64,000 nt of DNA from Lasiodiplodia sp. COLG20 (Eukaryota; Ascomycota; Dothideomycetes; Botryosphaeriales; Botryosphaeriaceae), in assembly GCA_009801085.1 (NCBI GenBank), contig VNWV01000004.1, positions 1,984,001 to 2,048,000 of the forward strand, in the 5' to 3' direction. Positions 12,438 through 21,393 of this stretch are shown here, in pieces. Position 1 is the stretch's first letter, and each line of letters starts with the position of its first letter. Below the pieces are notes generated by a model. The model saw nothing but the letters and a program-made list of their open reading frames with translations. It was not told the DNA's origin and made no database searches. The translations under genes were made by a program, and so were the position numbers.

Positions 12438-15400
12438 ATGGCGCCGCCGGACGCAGCGCCTGACGCTGTTGCCCGCAGCCCCGACAACACGCCCGTCGCC
12501 GATGAGCACTCTGTCTCTCCGCGCTCCAGCCCTCCACCCGACGCCTGCGAGCCTGCAGGTGCCGCTGCGGCTGCCAGCGATGGTCCTGCTCAGGAATTGG
12601 ATCAAACAGCTCCCGCTGCGGGGCCCCCTGTGCGCCCGCCCCAGCAGGCCTTCCCGTCGACTCATTACTCCTCAGACCTCCCATACCACTCGCCAAGACC
12701 GGTGAGATACCACACCGCATACCTCCCGACATCGAATTCAGCCTCCGCAGAGCCGACCCCCTCTCCGGGCAATGATACAACAACATCCCCTAACGCTCCG
12801 GCCGATTGTGAGTCAGGCGGGGCTCAGGATCCGCACCGAGCTTCGACAGCAACGCCAGAACGCCCGAGCCTGCGGCGAGACCAGCTTTCGACAGCTTCCA
12901 CCATGAGCAATGCCACCATCAGGGCTTATTCTGCGGTTGATGGCTTCCCAACTCTGGCCAATCTGCCGAGCCCGCACCGCCAGTATCCCAAATACCCTAA
13001 TCAGGCATACTCTGCGCTGCAAACTCAGATCGAATACCCCAGATTCCCAAACCCTCCTCTTCAAGCTCACCAAAACCCACCGCCTGGTCCCCATATCTTG
13101 CGGACTCGGAGCTCTCACCCCTCACAGTACTCCTCTTTTTCTTCCTCGCACGTCCCGTCTCTGCACCCCGCTCAGCACTTCGCCCACGAAACCACCGCGC
13201 ACGAAGGCGGCTCTCGTACGGCCGGCAACTCACCCGCAGGCAGTCCAGGCCTGTTCGACCCGAACCAGTCCCCGATCCGACCTGTGCTTGCCTCGACTGC
13301 TGAATCCGGCTACTACTCAAGCCCTTATCTCCACTTCACGCATCGCCAAGTACCGAAGGAGACTCACGTTGCCGACGTCGACGTTGACCCCATATCCGGC
13401 CGCAAAATCATCAACCAATACGAGATTATTGACGAGCTGGGCCGCGGTGTACATGGAAAGGTCAAGCTAGGGCGCAGTCTGGAAACAGGTCAATATGTCG
13501 CCATCAAGATCGTGGAGCGGTACTCAAAGAGGCGCCGATTGGGCAAAAACACGAGCCACGAGGACAAGATCAGGAGAGAGATAGCCATTCTCAAGAAAGC
13601 ACGCCACCCTAACATTGTTGGCTTGCTGGAGGTTATCGATGATCCGTCCCGAAAGAAGGTCTACATCGTTCTCGAGCATGTGGAGATGGGAGAGGTGCGG
13701 TGGAGAACGGAAGGTGCGAAGGAAATTGTTCTCATAGAACACAGGCGGTACGAGCGCGAGGTGAGAGGTATTTTCGATAACGAGTCGGCGGCATTGGAAG
13801 ATCAGAGGATTCTGCTGGAGGCGCAAAGAAAGCGTGAACGAGAGGAACGACGACGGCTGAGGCGAGCACATCGCGCACAGAACGATGAGACCGACGCCCA
13901 GACCTGGAGTTTCGAGTACGGCGGAGACACCGATGATGAAGATACGAACAGTGATTTGCTGTCGCGGACATCTACCGCAACCACCGAAGACCGCAACGGC
14001 ACCGGATCCAAGCATCGCAGTCGGCCTGCAACACCAACAGAGTTTGACGCCGACCAGACGCCCCACGCACCTCTCAACGAGACGGCCGCTGAGTTGGCTG
14101 CGTCGAAGCAGTCAAGCACTTCCCTCCCTGCTCTTGGCAGGGAACCCGTTCAAGAAGAACCCCGTGCGGCATCCGTCACAGGCCTTGAAGGGACCATGTG
14201 GGGCCCGTACGAGGAGATCCCAGCACGAGGCAGGAATCCGAGCATCTGCGGAAGCTTAGCTTCTAACAAACCGGATTTGCCTGGGGATTTGCCGGTACCA
14301 GAACATTTCCGTTACGTTCCTCTCATGACGCTCCCTGATGCACGCAAGGCATTCCGTGACACGGTCTCGGGCCTTGAATATCTCCATTACCAGGGAGTCA
14401 TCCATCGCGACATCAAACCAGCTAATCTGCTCCAAGCAAGAGACGGCCACATCAAGATCTCTGACTTCGGTGTTTCCTATCTCGGGCGCAGAAGTGCAAC
14501 CGCTTCGGCATCTGTGTATGGCGACGACCAGTCAGAATCAGACGCTCAAAATGTTGATGAAGCAATCGAGTTGGCAAAGACCGTTGGAACTCCCGCTTTC
14601 TACGCTCCCGAGCTGTGTCAAACAGACACAGACTGTGACGACGATCCCTTACCAGTCACAGGGCAGATTGATGTTTGGGCCCTCGGCGTCACTCTGTACT
14701 GCCTGGTGTTTGGCCGCGTCCCTTTTCATGATCTGAACACATTCGTGGTCATGCGCTTGATAGCGGAGGAGGAGGTTTACATTCCACGCTTCCGCCTCAG
14801 GGCTGTTGACGATCGTACCGCATCGCGTCCCAACTCGCACAATCGCCTGTGGGGTGGCATGACTCGAGACAGGCGATCACATCACGAACTCATCTACGAA
14901 GAGGTCGATGACGAACTTCACGATCTTCTGAGACGGTTGCTGATTAAAGATCCCCGGCGGCGCATCAAGCTTCCCGAAGTTCGACACCATCCGTGGGTGC
15001 TCCGTGACCTTGAGCATCCACTTCTATGGCTCGAGCAATCCGACCCTTCGCGAGTACCAGATTACAAGAAGATCGAAGTCTCGAGAGAGGATGTCGACGA
15101 TGCTGTTGTTCAGCTCAATCTGCTGGAGCGCGTCAAATCTGGAATGCGAAAGTTGGGTGGAGCGTTGGGCATCGGCACGAAGCCCTCTTCCAGCATGTCT
15201 GCTTCTGGTAGACGTGGAAGAACCAAGAACGGCGAAGGAGGGATTTCTGCTGCATCCTCGAGTAGTACTATTAGCCAAGATGCTCGAAGGCCCAGTTTGA
15301 GGGTTGACGACATCAGCGCTGCCCTGCGAGCTTCCAGAGAAGGTGACCACCCGTTATCGCACAGCGTCACCGCCAGCCCCGAGTTAAGAGAACGCACCCA

Positions 15401-16808
15401 GTTTTTTATAGGACCGCACTCAAGGCCAGGTACTCCCGACATCGGCAACGTTGAAGACGTCGATGAATCTCCACGAGGGCATATCCGCGACAAGCACCAC
15501 CGACTCAGTTTTGCTTCTCGAGCCGAATCCACCATGTCTACTGCCGGATCAATCAGGACCATCCGCCCATCTGACTTCGAGTATCTCAACAAACGCCGAG
15601 GTGTATCGCCAACCATGCCCCAAGGGGTTCCGAGTACCCCTCTTACCCTGGACACACCTGGGGCCTCAAATCTGAGTGGAATCTTCGGAGGAGTTCGCCG
15701 CAACCTGCGTCCGATGAGAAGCAAGGAGCGAGGTGTAGACGGCGTCAAGTCACACAGCCGTAACCCTTCGATCGACCGTCTAGTGGCCGGAGACGATAAC
15801 GCGCATGGTGAGCCCAGCATCGCGTTGAGTGACGCTGTTGCCGCTGGACATGTGGACCAGCCAGCTCAGTTGAAAGAATCCTCAGCAGCAAGCAGCTGCG
15901 TGACCAGCCCAGGGTCGCCTATCGCACCTTCGCTCACTGAATCTGACATTCATCGGAGCGGGGAAGGAACCCCCTCGCGCCAATCATCAATTTCCTCCGC
16001 CTCATCCCATCGCCCTTCGAAACGCGAAGAGGACATTCTCTACAGCTCCCCCGTCTTCCACGAATACCTCAGCGACATCAACTTCCAACGTGCCCGTGAG
16101 GAAAGCCGGAGGAAGCATATTCTTGAGGAACGTCAATCTTCAAGTCGTCCAACCTCGTCTGCGGGCTACCGTCCTTCCAGTGCACTCGGCCGTGGATCGT
16201 GCCCGCCATGCCCGCCTAGCCCCGACGACGAGACTTATTTCGAGCTCCAAAGGCATACCCTTCCGCAGAACGATGTGACTCCGAAAGGGTTCCAACAGCC
16301 TCTTACATCGAGTTCTTCGGAGGATCAATTCTATTCGGGAATGTCTCAATCGACTTCCAATCCTTCTATTCCCTCGGTTGTGTCAGCAAACTCCTCGGTT
16401 ATGCAAGATGATCTAGTTCCCGCGGACCAGAAAGTCCATTCCGTCGTCTTGACAACCGAAAGAGCAAATCCAGTCATCAGTGTGACGGATGAACACGACC
16501 ACGACCATGATGGCTACGACGGTGACCACGCTATCGAGAGCGATGACGATGAGGAAGAGGATTCGGATGATGACTCTTCTGACGATGACTTTGTAGAGAT
16601 GAATTTCCGCAAGAAGCCTGCAGCGAAGCGGCCCTCCCGAAGCGAGAGCATATCGTATGCGGAACTCTCCCGCAGCAAGGTTGGTTTTGGCGCATCCATC
16701 CGGAAATCCTCGCGCAGCGGCAGCAACGGCACGGTCAAAAAGGTCCGCAGCCACAGCGATTCCGATGGCGAGGCTCTTCGGCACGACGCAGCTGAACTAT
16801 CATCTTAA
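12438..16808 (+). CDS. CaMKK-like Ser/Thr kinase (Sak1/Tos3/Elm1/Ssp1 type)
   Basis: Intronless gene of 1456 codons. Upstream kinases of this group phosphorylate the activation loop of AMPK/Snf1, linking it to carbon and stress signalling. The N-terminal 325 residues are Pro/Ser-rich. The kinase domain runs from about 326 to 853: YEIIDELGRGVHGKVKLG (glycine loop), VAIK with Lys 357, RREIAILKK in helix C, HRDIKPANLL with His near 656, DFG near 676, then GTPAFYAPELC and the HHPWV end segment. An insert of over 150 residues, highly charged and Ser/Thr-rich, separates VYIVLEHVEMGEV from the helix before the catalytic loop. The C-terminal 600 residues are Ser-rich, with a very acidic block (IESDDDEEEDSDDDSSDDD). 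Assignment to CaMKK/ELM rather than another kinase rests on the HGKVKLG and HRDIKPANLL text and the insert. Confidence 0.92.
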   Translation: MAPPDAAPDAVARSPDNTPVADEHSVSPRSSPPPDACEPAGAAAAASDGPAQELDQTAPAAGPPVRPPQQAFPSTHYSSDLPYHSPRPVRYHTAYLPTSNSASAEPTPSPGNDTTTSPNAPADCESGGAQDPHRASTATPERPSLRRDQLSTASTMSNATIRAYSAVDGFPTLANLPSPHRQYPKYPNQAYSALQTQIEYPRFPNPPLQAHQNPPPGPHILRTRSSHPSQYSSFSSSHVPSLHPAQHFAHETTAHEGGSRTAGNSPAGSPGLFDPNQSPIRPVLASTAESGYYSSPYLHFTHRQVPKETHVADVDVDPISGRKIINQYEIIDELGRGVHGKVKLGRSLETGQYVAIKIVERYSKRRRLGKNTSHEDKIRREIAILKKARHPNIVGLLEVIDDPSRKKVYIVLEHVEMGEVRWRTEGAKEIVLIEHRRYEREVRGIFDNESAALEDQRILLEAQRKREREERRRLRRAHRAQNDETDAQTWSFEYGGDTDDEDTNSDLLSRTSTATTEDRNGTGSKHRSRPATPTEFDADQTPHAPLNETAAELAASKQSSTSLPALGREPVQEEPRAASVTGLEGTMWGPYEEIPARGRNPSICGSLASNKPDLPGDLPVPEHFRYVPLMTLPDARKAFRDTVSGLEYLHYQGVIHRDIKPANLLQARDGHIKISDFGVSYLGRRSATASASVYGDDQSESDAQNVDEAIELAKTVGTPAFYAPELCQTDTDCDDDPLPVTGQIDVWALGVTLYCLVFGRVPFHDLNTFVVMRLIAEEEVYIPRFRLRAVDDRTASRPNSHNRLWGGMTRDRRSHHELIYEEVDDELHDLLRRLLIKDPRRRIKLPEVRHHPWVLRDLEHPLLWLEQSDPSRVPDYKKIEVSREDVDDAVVQLNLLERVKSGMRKLGGALGIGTKPSSSMSASGRRGRTKNGEGGISAASSSSTISQDARRPSLRVDDISAALRASREGDHPLSHSVTASPELRERTQFFIGPHSRPGTPDIGNVEDVDESPRGHIRDKHHRLSFASRAESTMSTAGSIRTIRPSDFEYLNKRRGVSPTMPQGVPSTPLTLDTPGASNLSGIFGGVRRNLRPMRSKERGVDGVKSHSRNPSIDRLVAGDDNAHGEPSIALSDAVAAGHVDQPAQLKESSAASSCVTSPGSPIAPSLTESDIHRSGEGTPSRQSSISSASSHRPSKREEDILYSSPVFHEYLSDINFQRAREESRRKHILEERQSSSRPTSSAGYRPSSALGRGSCPPCPPSPDDETYFELQRHTLPQNDVTPKGFQQPLTSSSSEDQFYSGMSQSTSNPSIPSVVSANSSVMQDDLVPADQKVHSVVLTTERANPVISVTDEHDHDHDGYDGDHAIESDDDEEEDSDDDSSDDDFVEMNFRKKPAAKRPSRSESISYAELSRSKVGFGASIRKSSRSGSNGTVKKVRSHSDSDGEALRHDAAELSS

Positions 16809-18464
16809 TCGCAACCTTCCAATAACCACAATTGCCCTTCACGACTCTGTATGAAAACACAAATGCCGGTTATCATTTCATTTCTGCGGAACGCGGCCGA
16901 GCAGCTCTCCAAAACGGAAGAAGAAAGCTGCGCCGCAACTTACCTCTTTTAACGACAATCACATGACAAACACCGTTCGGCTAGCATGGGATGGGTTTCT
17001 CCTACATCGTCTCGAATTTCCAATTTCAAAGCGAAGGCGCAAAGGAGTGTGGGGAACTCGGTGGCTCAAACATTTCCGGTGGTTGGTCGGTTTCAAGTAG
17101 GGAATGTTCGTCCGAGGGACGTGGCGTACATATGAATTCATCTTGCAAGTTGGGCAACTGGTTTCCTGTAAATTTCATGCACGCTTTGAGAGGTTTTTTT
17201 TTCTCTTTTGTTTGGGCAGCCGGCGCACGACGACATAGACTCTCCTCCGCTTCTCCTTCATTCATCTGTTAAGGCTTCCGGCGGGATCGGAGGGGCGGTG
17301 CTGTCTTTGCCGCGCGCGGCAAAATGGGCGTGCATCGTGGGTGAGGGATAGCACCTTGTATCATAACACGCAGCTAGACTTTTCGCGGTGGTCTCTCTTT
17401 TGGCGGGGCAATCTGTTTTCGGGGGCGATTGAGGCTAAAGCGGGAAAGAGTCGGCCTCTGCAGTCGTTTCCGGCGTGAGCGGAGGGGAACGGGTGATTTC
17501 AGGGAAACGGGGGTACTGTATGTAATATAGGCTGAGACGAGGAGGACGAAAATGAAGTCTTGGCCGCGTACGCCTTGGTGGTCTTGGGCCATGTGGAGTG
17601 GTCGAGAGCAGGACTAAGCAAACAGGCTAAGCATCGTGATGTGCTCGCTTGCCAAGCAAGCGCCAGGTGCGCTTCTTATCTGGCCGTCAGCGCTCATGAC
17701 GCGGTCGGCGTCTGATACGTGCATTTATCCGTGTGGAAGTGCCGGGTTGTGGATGCCGATGCCTGAGGCGGGTAAAGGCCGGCCGGTTGCGGACGGCGGC
17801 GGCGGCGCTGGGATTGGGCGGAAGTTGAGGGCGCATCGCAGCGCTCTGGGGGACGCACGTGCGGCTGTTTTGCGGAGTGCGGGGCAGGGCGTTTATTGGC
17901 GGAGAAATAACAGGCTGAACGGATCGACGGGGTTCGTGGAGGAAAGCAAGGCCGACAGGATCTTCAACCGTAGCATGGCACAGGGCGCCCGTGCAGCGTG
18001 CAAACCGCCAGTCCGCCCGTCGATTGTCTCTTGTTGCCGGCAATACTCATCGCACGAGGAGCACGATCACGTCGCGCGGAGCCCTCGATTGCCGTCTGGC
18101 CTGCGCCGTTTGCCGCCTCGCCGCCGTTGCGCTGCCCGGCATCCCTGCTCGCGCCCTCTATATGGCCATGTAACAGGCCGCAGACCTATCGCCGAATTCC
18201 CCGTCAGGCCTGACAGTCAAGAAATACCCAGCTCCACGGCCGCGCTACCTCGCTTTCCCCGAATTGCATATGGAGATGCGTTTCGCGACGCTCGACGCGC
18301 AACAGCCTGCTCCCCAACGCCGCATCATCGCCGAACTCCAACAACGCATCAACGGCTTCAACGTTTATTCCTGAAACAACCCTCCAGGCCGCCCTTTCCC
18401 CTCGAGCCCCTTCCTCTACGCCTGAGTCTCAGGTCGAATGCGCGTCAACACCGGCCCGCCAGCC
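16809..18464. other. Intergenic upstream of the AROM-like gene
   Basis: The kinase 3' flank and the upstream region of the gene at 18465 share this stretch. A 357-codon frame from 17636 runs into the next gene in another frame; it is Arg/Pro-rich and resembles no protein, so I treat it as non-coding. A TATA-like CTATATGG lies near 18156, about 300 bases before the chosen start. Confidence 0.5.
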
Positions 18465-20480
18465 ATGGCTACCGAAGTTCACGCCGACCAAGTCCTCGAT
18501 ACCACCACCAAGAGCCTCAGCGTCGTGCACATCGAGTCGCTGCTGGACACGGCGAAGCCGTCGCTGGCGGTGCTGTACGCGCCTGGCGAGGAGGCCATTG
18601 TCGAGCTCGTCGCGAGCGTGCTGGGCCAGGCCTACTCCTTGGTCGCGTCGCTGAGGGAGGCCGAGGCCCTGAAGCCAGCGACTGTCGCCGGCCTCCTGAG
18701 CGCGCATGACCCAAGCCAGCTGGCGCAGCGGAGTCGCGGGCGCCTCCTCATAAATACCCACTGCGTCGAGAACGACTCGGCCCCCAATGAACACCTCTCT
18801 GAGATATGCGACTACGAGTATCTCTACACACACTCCCCGTTCCTCCGACGGGACGTCACCCGCTATCTCGCCTTCATCCTCGGGCAGATCGCGCCCCACA
18901 ATGACCTAGCCAAGAAGGCGAGAACGACCCTCATTTCGACCACTTTTCCGGACGTCCATGCCGCCCTGCCGAACCTCGACATCCTCTCAGTCGGCTCCGA
19001 TGCCGTCGAGCTGCGCGTCGATCTGCTCAAGGAGCCGCTCCCCGACGGGAGCTTCAGCGCCGTCCCGAGCCTCAAATACGTCGGCCAGCAGCTCATGGTG
19101 CTGCGCCAGCGGACCGAACTCCCCATCATCTTCACGACGCGATGCACCAACGAGAACGGCAGGTTCCCCATGGACGACCCCATGCTTTTCTACAAGTACC
19201 TCTACCGCGCCATCCAGTGGGGCTGCGAGTACATCGACGTCGAGCTGTGGCTGCCAGAGGAGATCCGGCGAGAACTGGCGCACAAGAAGGGGGCGAGCAA
19301 GATCATATCCGCCTTCCACGACTTCTCGGGCCGCTTCAAATGGACGTCGCCGGAAGCGAAGGAGCTCTTCAAAAGGGGCGCCGTGTACGGGGACGTTGTC
19401 AAGATGATTGCGCTGGTACACCAGATGCAGGACAATTACGAGCTGGAGTACTTTCGGTCCACGGTGCAGGCCGAGTTCTTCCCGCATCCGCCCTTCTCCG
19501 GACTCAACATGGGCCCCACCGGGCAGCTGTCGCGCACGCTGAACAAAGTATTCACCCCTATCACGCATCCACTGCTGCCGATGATTGCGGCGCCGGGCCA
19601 GCTGAGCGCGGCGGAAATCAACATGGCGTTACACAGCATGGGCCAGACGCCCAAGCTGGACATTTACGGGATCGGCAGCTACAAACTTGCGACACAGGCA
19701 ATGTTCTTCGAAAAGTGTTTTAACGAGCTCAGCCTGCCGCATCAGTTCCTGTTCGTCGACAAAGTGGCCAGGGGCGCGGTGGAGACGGTCGTGAGACGTG
19801 CGTCATTTGGTGGTGCCTTTATCAACCCGCCGCTCGCGCCACCGACCCCGTATTTGACGGTGTTGTCGGAGGCGGCCAAGGCGACTCGACTCGTCGACAC
19901 GATCCTGGTGCGGACTGAGGGCGGCACTCCCGTGCTGGTCGGTGAGAACGCGACGTGGAAGGGCATCCGTGCGACGCTCACGCGAGATTTCGTGCCGTCG
20001 GCTTACAGCGACCGTGCCGCCTTGGTGCTGGCCAGTGCGGAGGCGGATGCTGCGGCGGCCATCTTCGCGCTCAAGAGCCTGGGCATTGGGCCCATCTACA
20101 CGATCGGATTCCATTTCCGCAGCCAGGGCGCGCTGGCGGCAGACGTCGAGCCGTTCCGGTCGGTCGAGGACGTCAAGAAGCTGGAGCAGCCGTTTGTGAT
20201 CATCAGCGCGCTGCCGGCGGAGAAGTCGGCGCTGGTGGGGCCCCTGCTGAAGCACTACAGCAACAGCGGGACGGATAAGCCGACGAATAAAGTGTTTCTG
20301 GACCTGGCCAACGGGCCGCGCAAGGTCGACCCAATGGCGATTGCAGCGTCGTCGGGGTGGACGGCATACGGAGTGGCGGACGTCAATGCATGGACGACGG
20401 TGGAAACGATGCGGCTGCTCGTGGGGCAGAACGTGCCTTATGATTTCGTGCGACTGGCGTCAGGGCGGAGCATGTTCTGA
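18465..20480 (+). CDS. Quinate-repressor-like protein (3-dehydroquinase + degenerate shikimate dehydrogenase domains)
   Basis: Homologue of the C-terminal part of the pentafunctional AROM protein, most like the fungal quinate repressor QutR/QA-1S, which senses quinate-pathway metabolites and restrains the activator. The start at 18465 has a good context (GCCATGG); an upstream in-frame ATG at 18438 is weaker. With this start the protein has 671 residues. Residues 1-150 correspond to the shikimate-kinase position but lack any GxxxxGK[ST] loop. Residues about 150-375 are a type I dehydroquinase with VELRVDLL, FHDF (His 285) and VVKMI (Lys 313), so the catalytic pair seems kept, followed by GQLSRTLNKVFTPITHP. 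Residues about 385-671 follow shikimate dehydrogenase but lack the SxS motif, the catalytic Lys (GGAFINPPLA) and Asp (GENATWKG). A repressor or sensor role is inferred. No quinate genes are adjacent. Confidence 0.85.
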   Translation: MATEVHADQVLDTTTKSLSVVHIESLLDTAKPSLAVLYAPGEEAIVELVASVLGQAYSLVASLREAEALKPATVAGLLSAHDPSQLAQRSRGRLLINTHCVENDSAPNEHLSEICDYEYLYTHSPFLRRDVTRYLAFILGQIAPHNDLAKKARTTLISTTFPDVHAALPNLDILSVGSDAVELRVDLLKEPLPDGSFSAVPSLKYVGQQLMVLRQRTELPIIFTTRCTNENGRFPMDDPMLFYKYLYRAIQWGCEYIDVELWLPEEIRRELAHKKGASKIISAFHDFSGRFKWTSPEAKELFKRGAVYGDVVKMIALVHQMQDNYELEYFRSTVQAEFFPHPPFSGLNMGPTGQLSRTLNKVFTPITHPLLPMIAAPGQLSAAEINMALHSMGQTPKLDIYGIGSYKLATQAMFFEKCFNELSLPHQFLFVDKVARGAVETVVRRASFGGAFINPPLAPPTPYLTVLSEAAKATRLVDTILVRTEGGTPVLVGENATWKGIRATLTRDFVPSAYSDRAALVLASAEADAAAAIFALKSLGIGPIYTIGFHFRSQGALAADVEPFRSVEDVKKLEQPFVIISALPAEKSALVGPLLKHYSNSGTDKPTNKVFLDLANGPRKVDPMAIAASSGWTAYGVADVNAWTTVETMRLLVGQNVPYDFVRLASGRSMF

Positions 20481-21393
20481 GGCGTTTCCGGAGAGGGTTG
20501 GGCAGTCCCTGCTAATCAATAGACGCCGCCTCGCAACTTAAAGTCTTATAGATGAAGCCCTGTCCAAGCCGTCGTGCGCCCCTTGGGCTCGATTTTCCAG
20601 AACGTGTGCAGGTCAAGCTCCGGGGCGATTAATCTAGGCAAATTGGCGCGGTGCCAGGGCGGCGTTTGGCTTCCCCCGCATTTTGCTGCGAGCATCGGGC
20701 GCCTTGCCGCTTGCGGAGCGTGCGCTTCATCAATGCAAGAACAGCAGCCGGGCAGGGAGCGCCGGTACTTAATTTCGCCCGCGTGGCGGGCAGGCTGGCT
20801 GCGCGATTACTGGGAGCGCGTGCGGGCTCGCTCGTCTCGGCGCGGCGCTTCTCCTCCTTCTCGAAGCAAGCACCTACGCTCTGGGCGCGCGCCCACCGGG
20901 GCTCCATATAGGCGCGTCTTGCAGCCCGCTTCGGCCGTTGGGGCAGCGAGCGGTGCAGCGCTGTCAGATCGTCATGTGGCCGCCGCCAACCCCAGGGCGC
21001 TAGGCCGCAGCGGGCATGTGTGCTCCGGGGGCGAGGCTTGGGGTCGCGCTCGCGTGGGTGGGGAAAAAGGAACCTGTCCCGTTTAATATCATCCCGAGTC
21101 CTGAGTCGCGTGGAGCGGGCGTGCATTTCCTGCTCTATTGTTAGCGGAGTGACGAAAGGCGCCCTAGTTCGCCCGTGTCAGCGTCTCGTCTACTGCGAGA
21201 CGCCGGCCTGGCTCTTTTCTCCAGCTCATCTTCTCTCAGTCTTTTTCTGCGCCCCTCCGCCGCCGCAACGACCCCTCGCCCAGCTGGACCTTGCCATGTC
21301 TGCTGCGACGCCGCCGCCCCAGCCCGCCGAGCGCCCCGCCAGAAGAGCCGCCGTCTATTAACCACCCTCGCCCGCACCCAAACGCCTGTAAAC
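20481..21393. promoter_or_regulatory. Intergenic upstream of Zn2Cys6 factor
   Basis: The two flanking genes point the same way, so this holds the 3' flank of the first and the promoter and leader of the second. It is GC-rich and has a pyrimidine-rich tract around 21210-21290, common before fungal start codons. Short frames here show no recognisable protein. Confidence 0.5.

Noticed and set aside
15110..15820. 236-codon minus-strand frame
   Set aside because: Antisense shadow inside the kinase coding region.
17636..18709. 357-codon plus-strand frame
   Set aside because: Arg/Pro-rich, overlaps the AROM-like gene in another frame and has no protein-like text.
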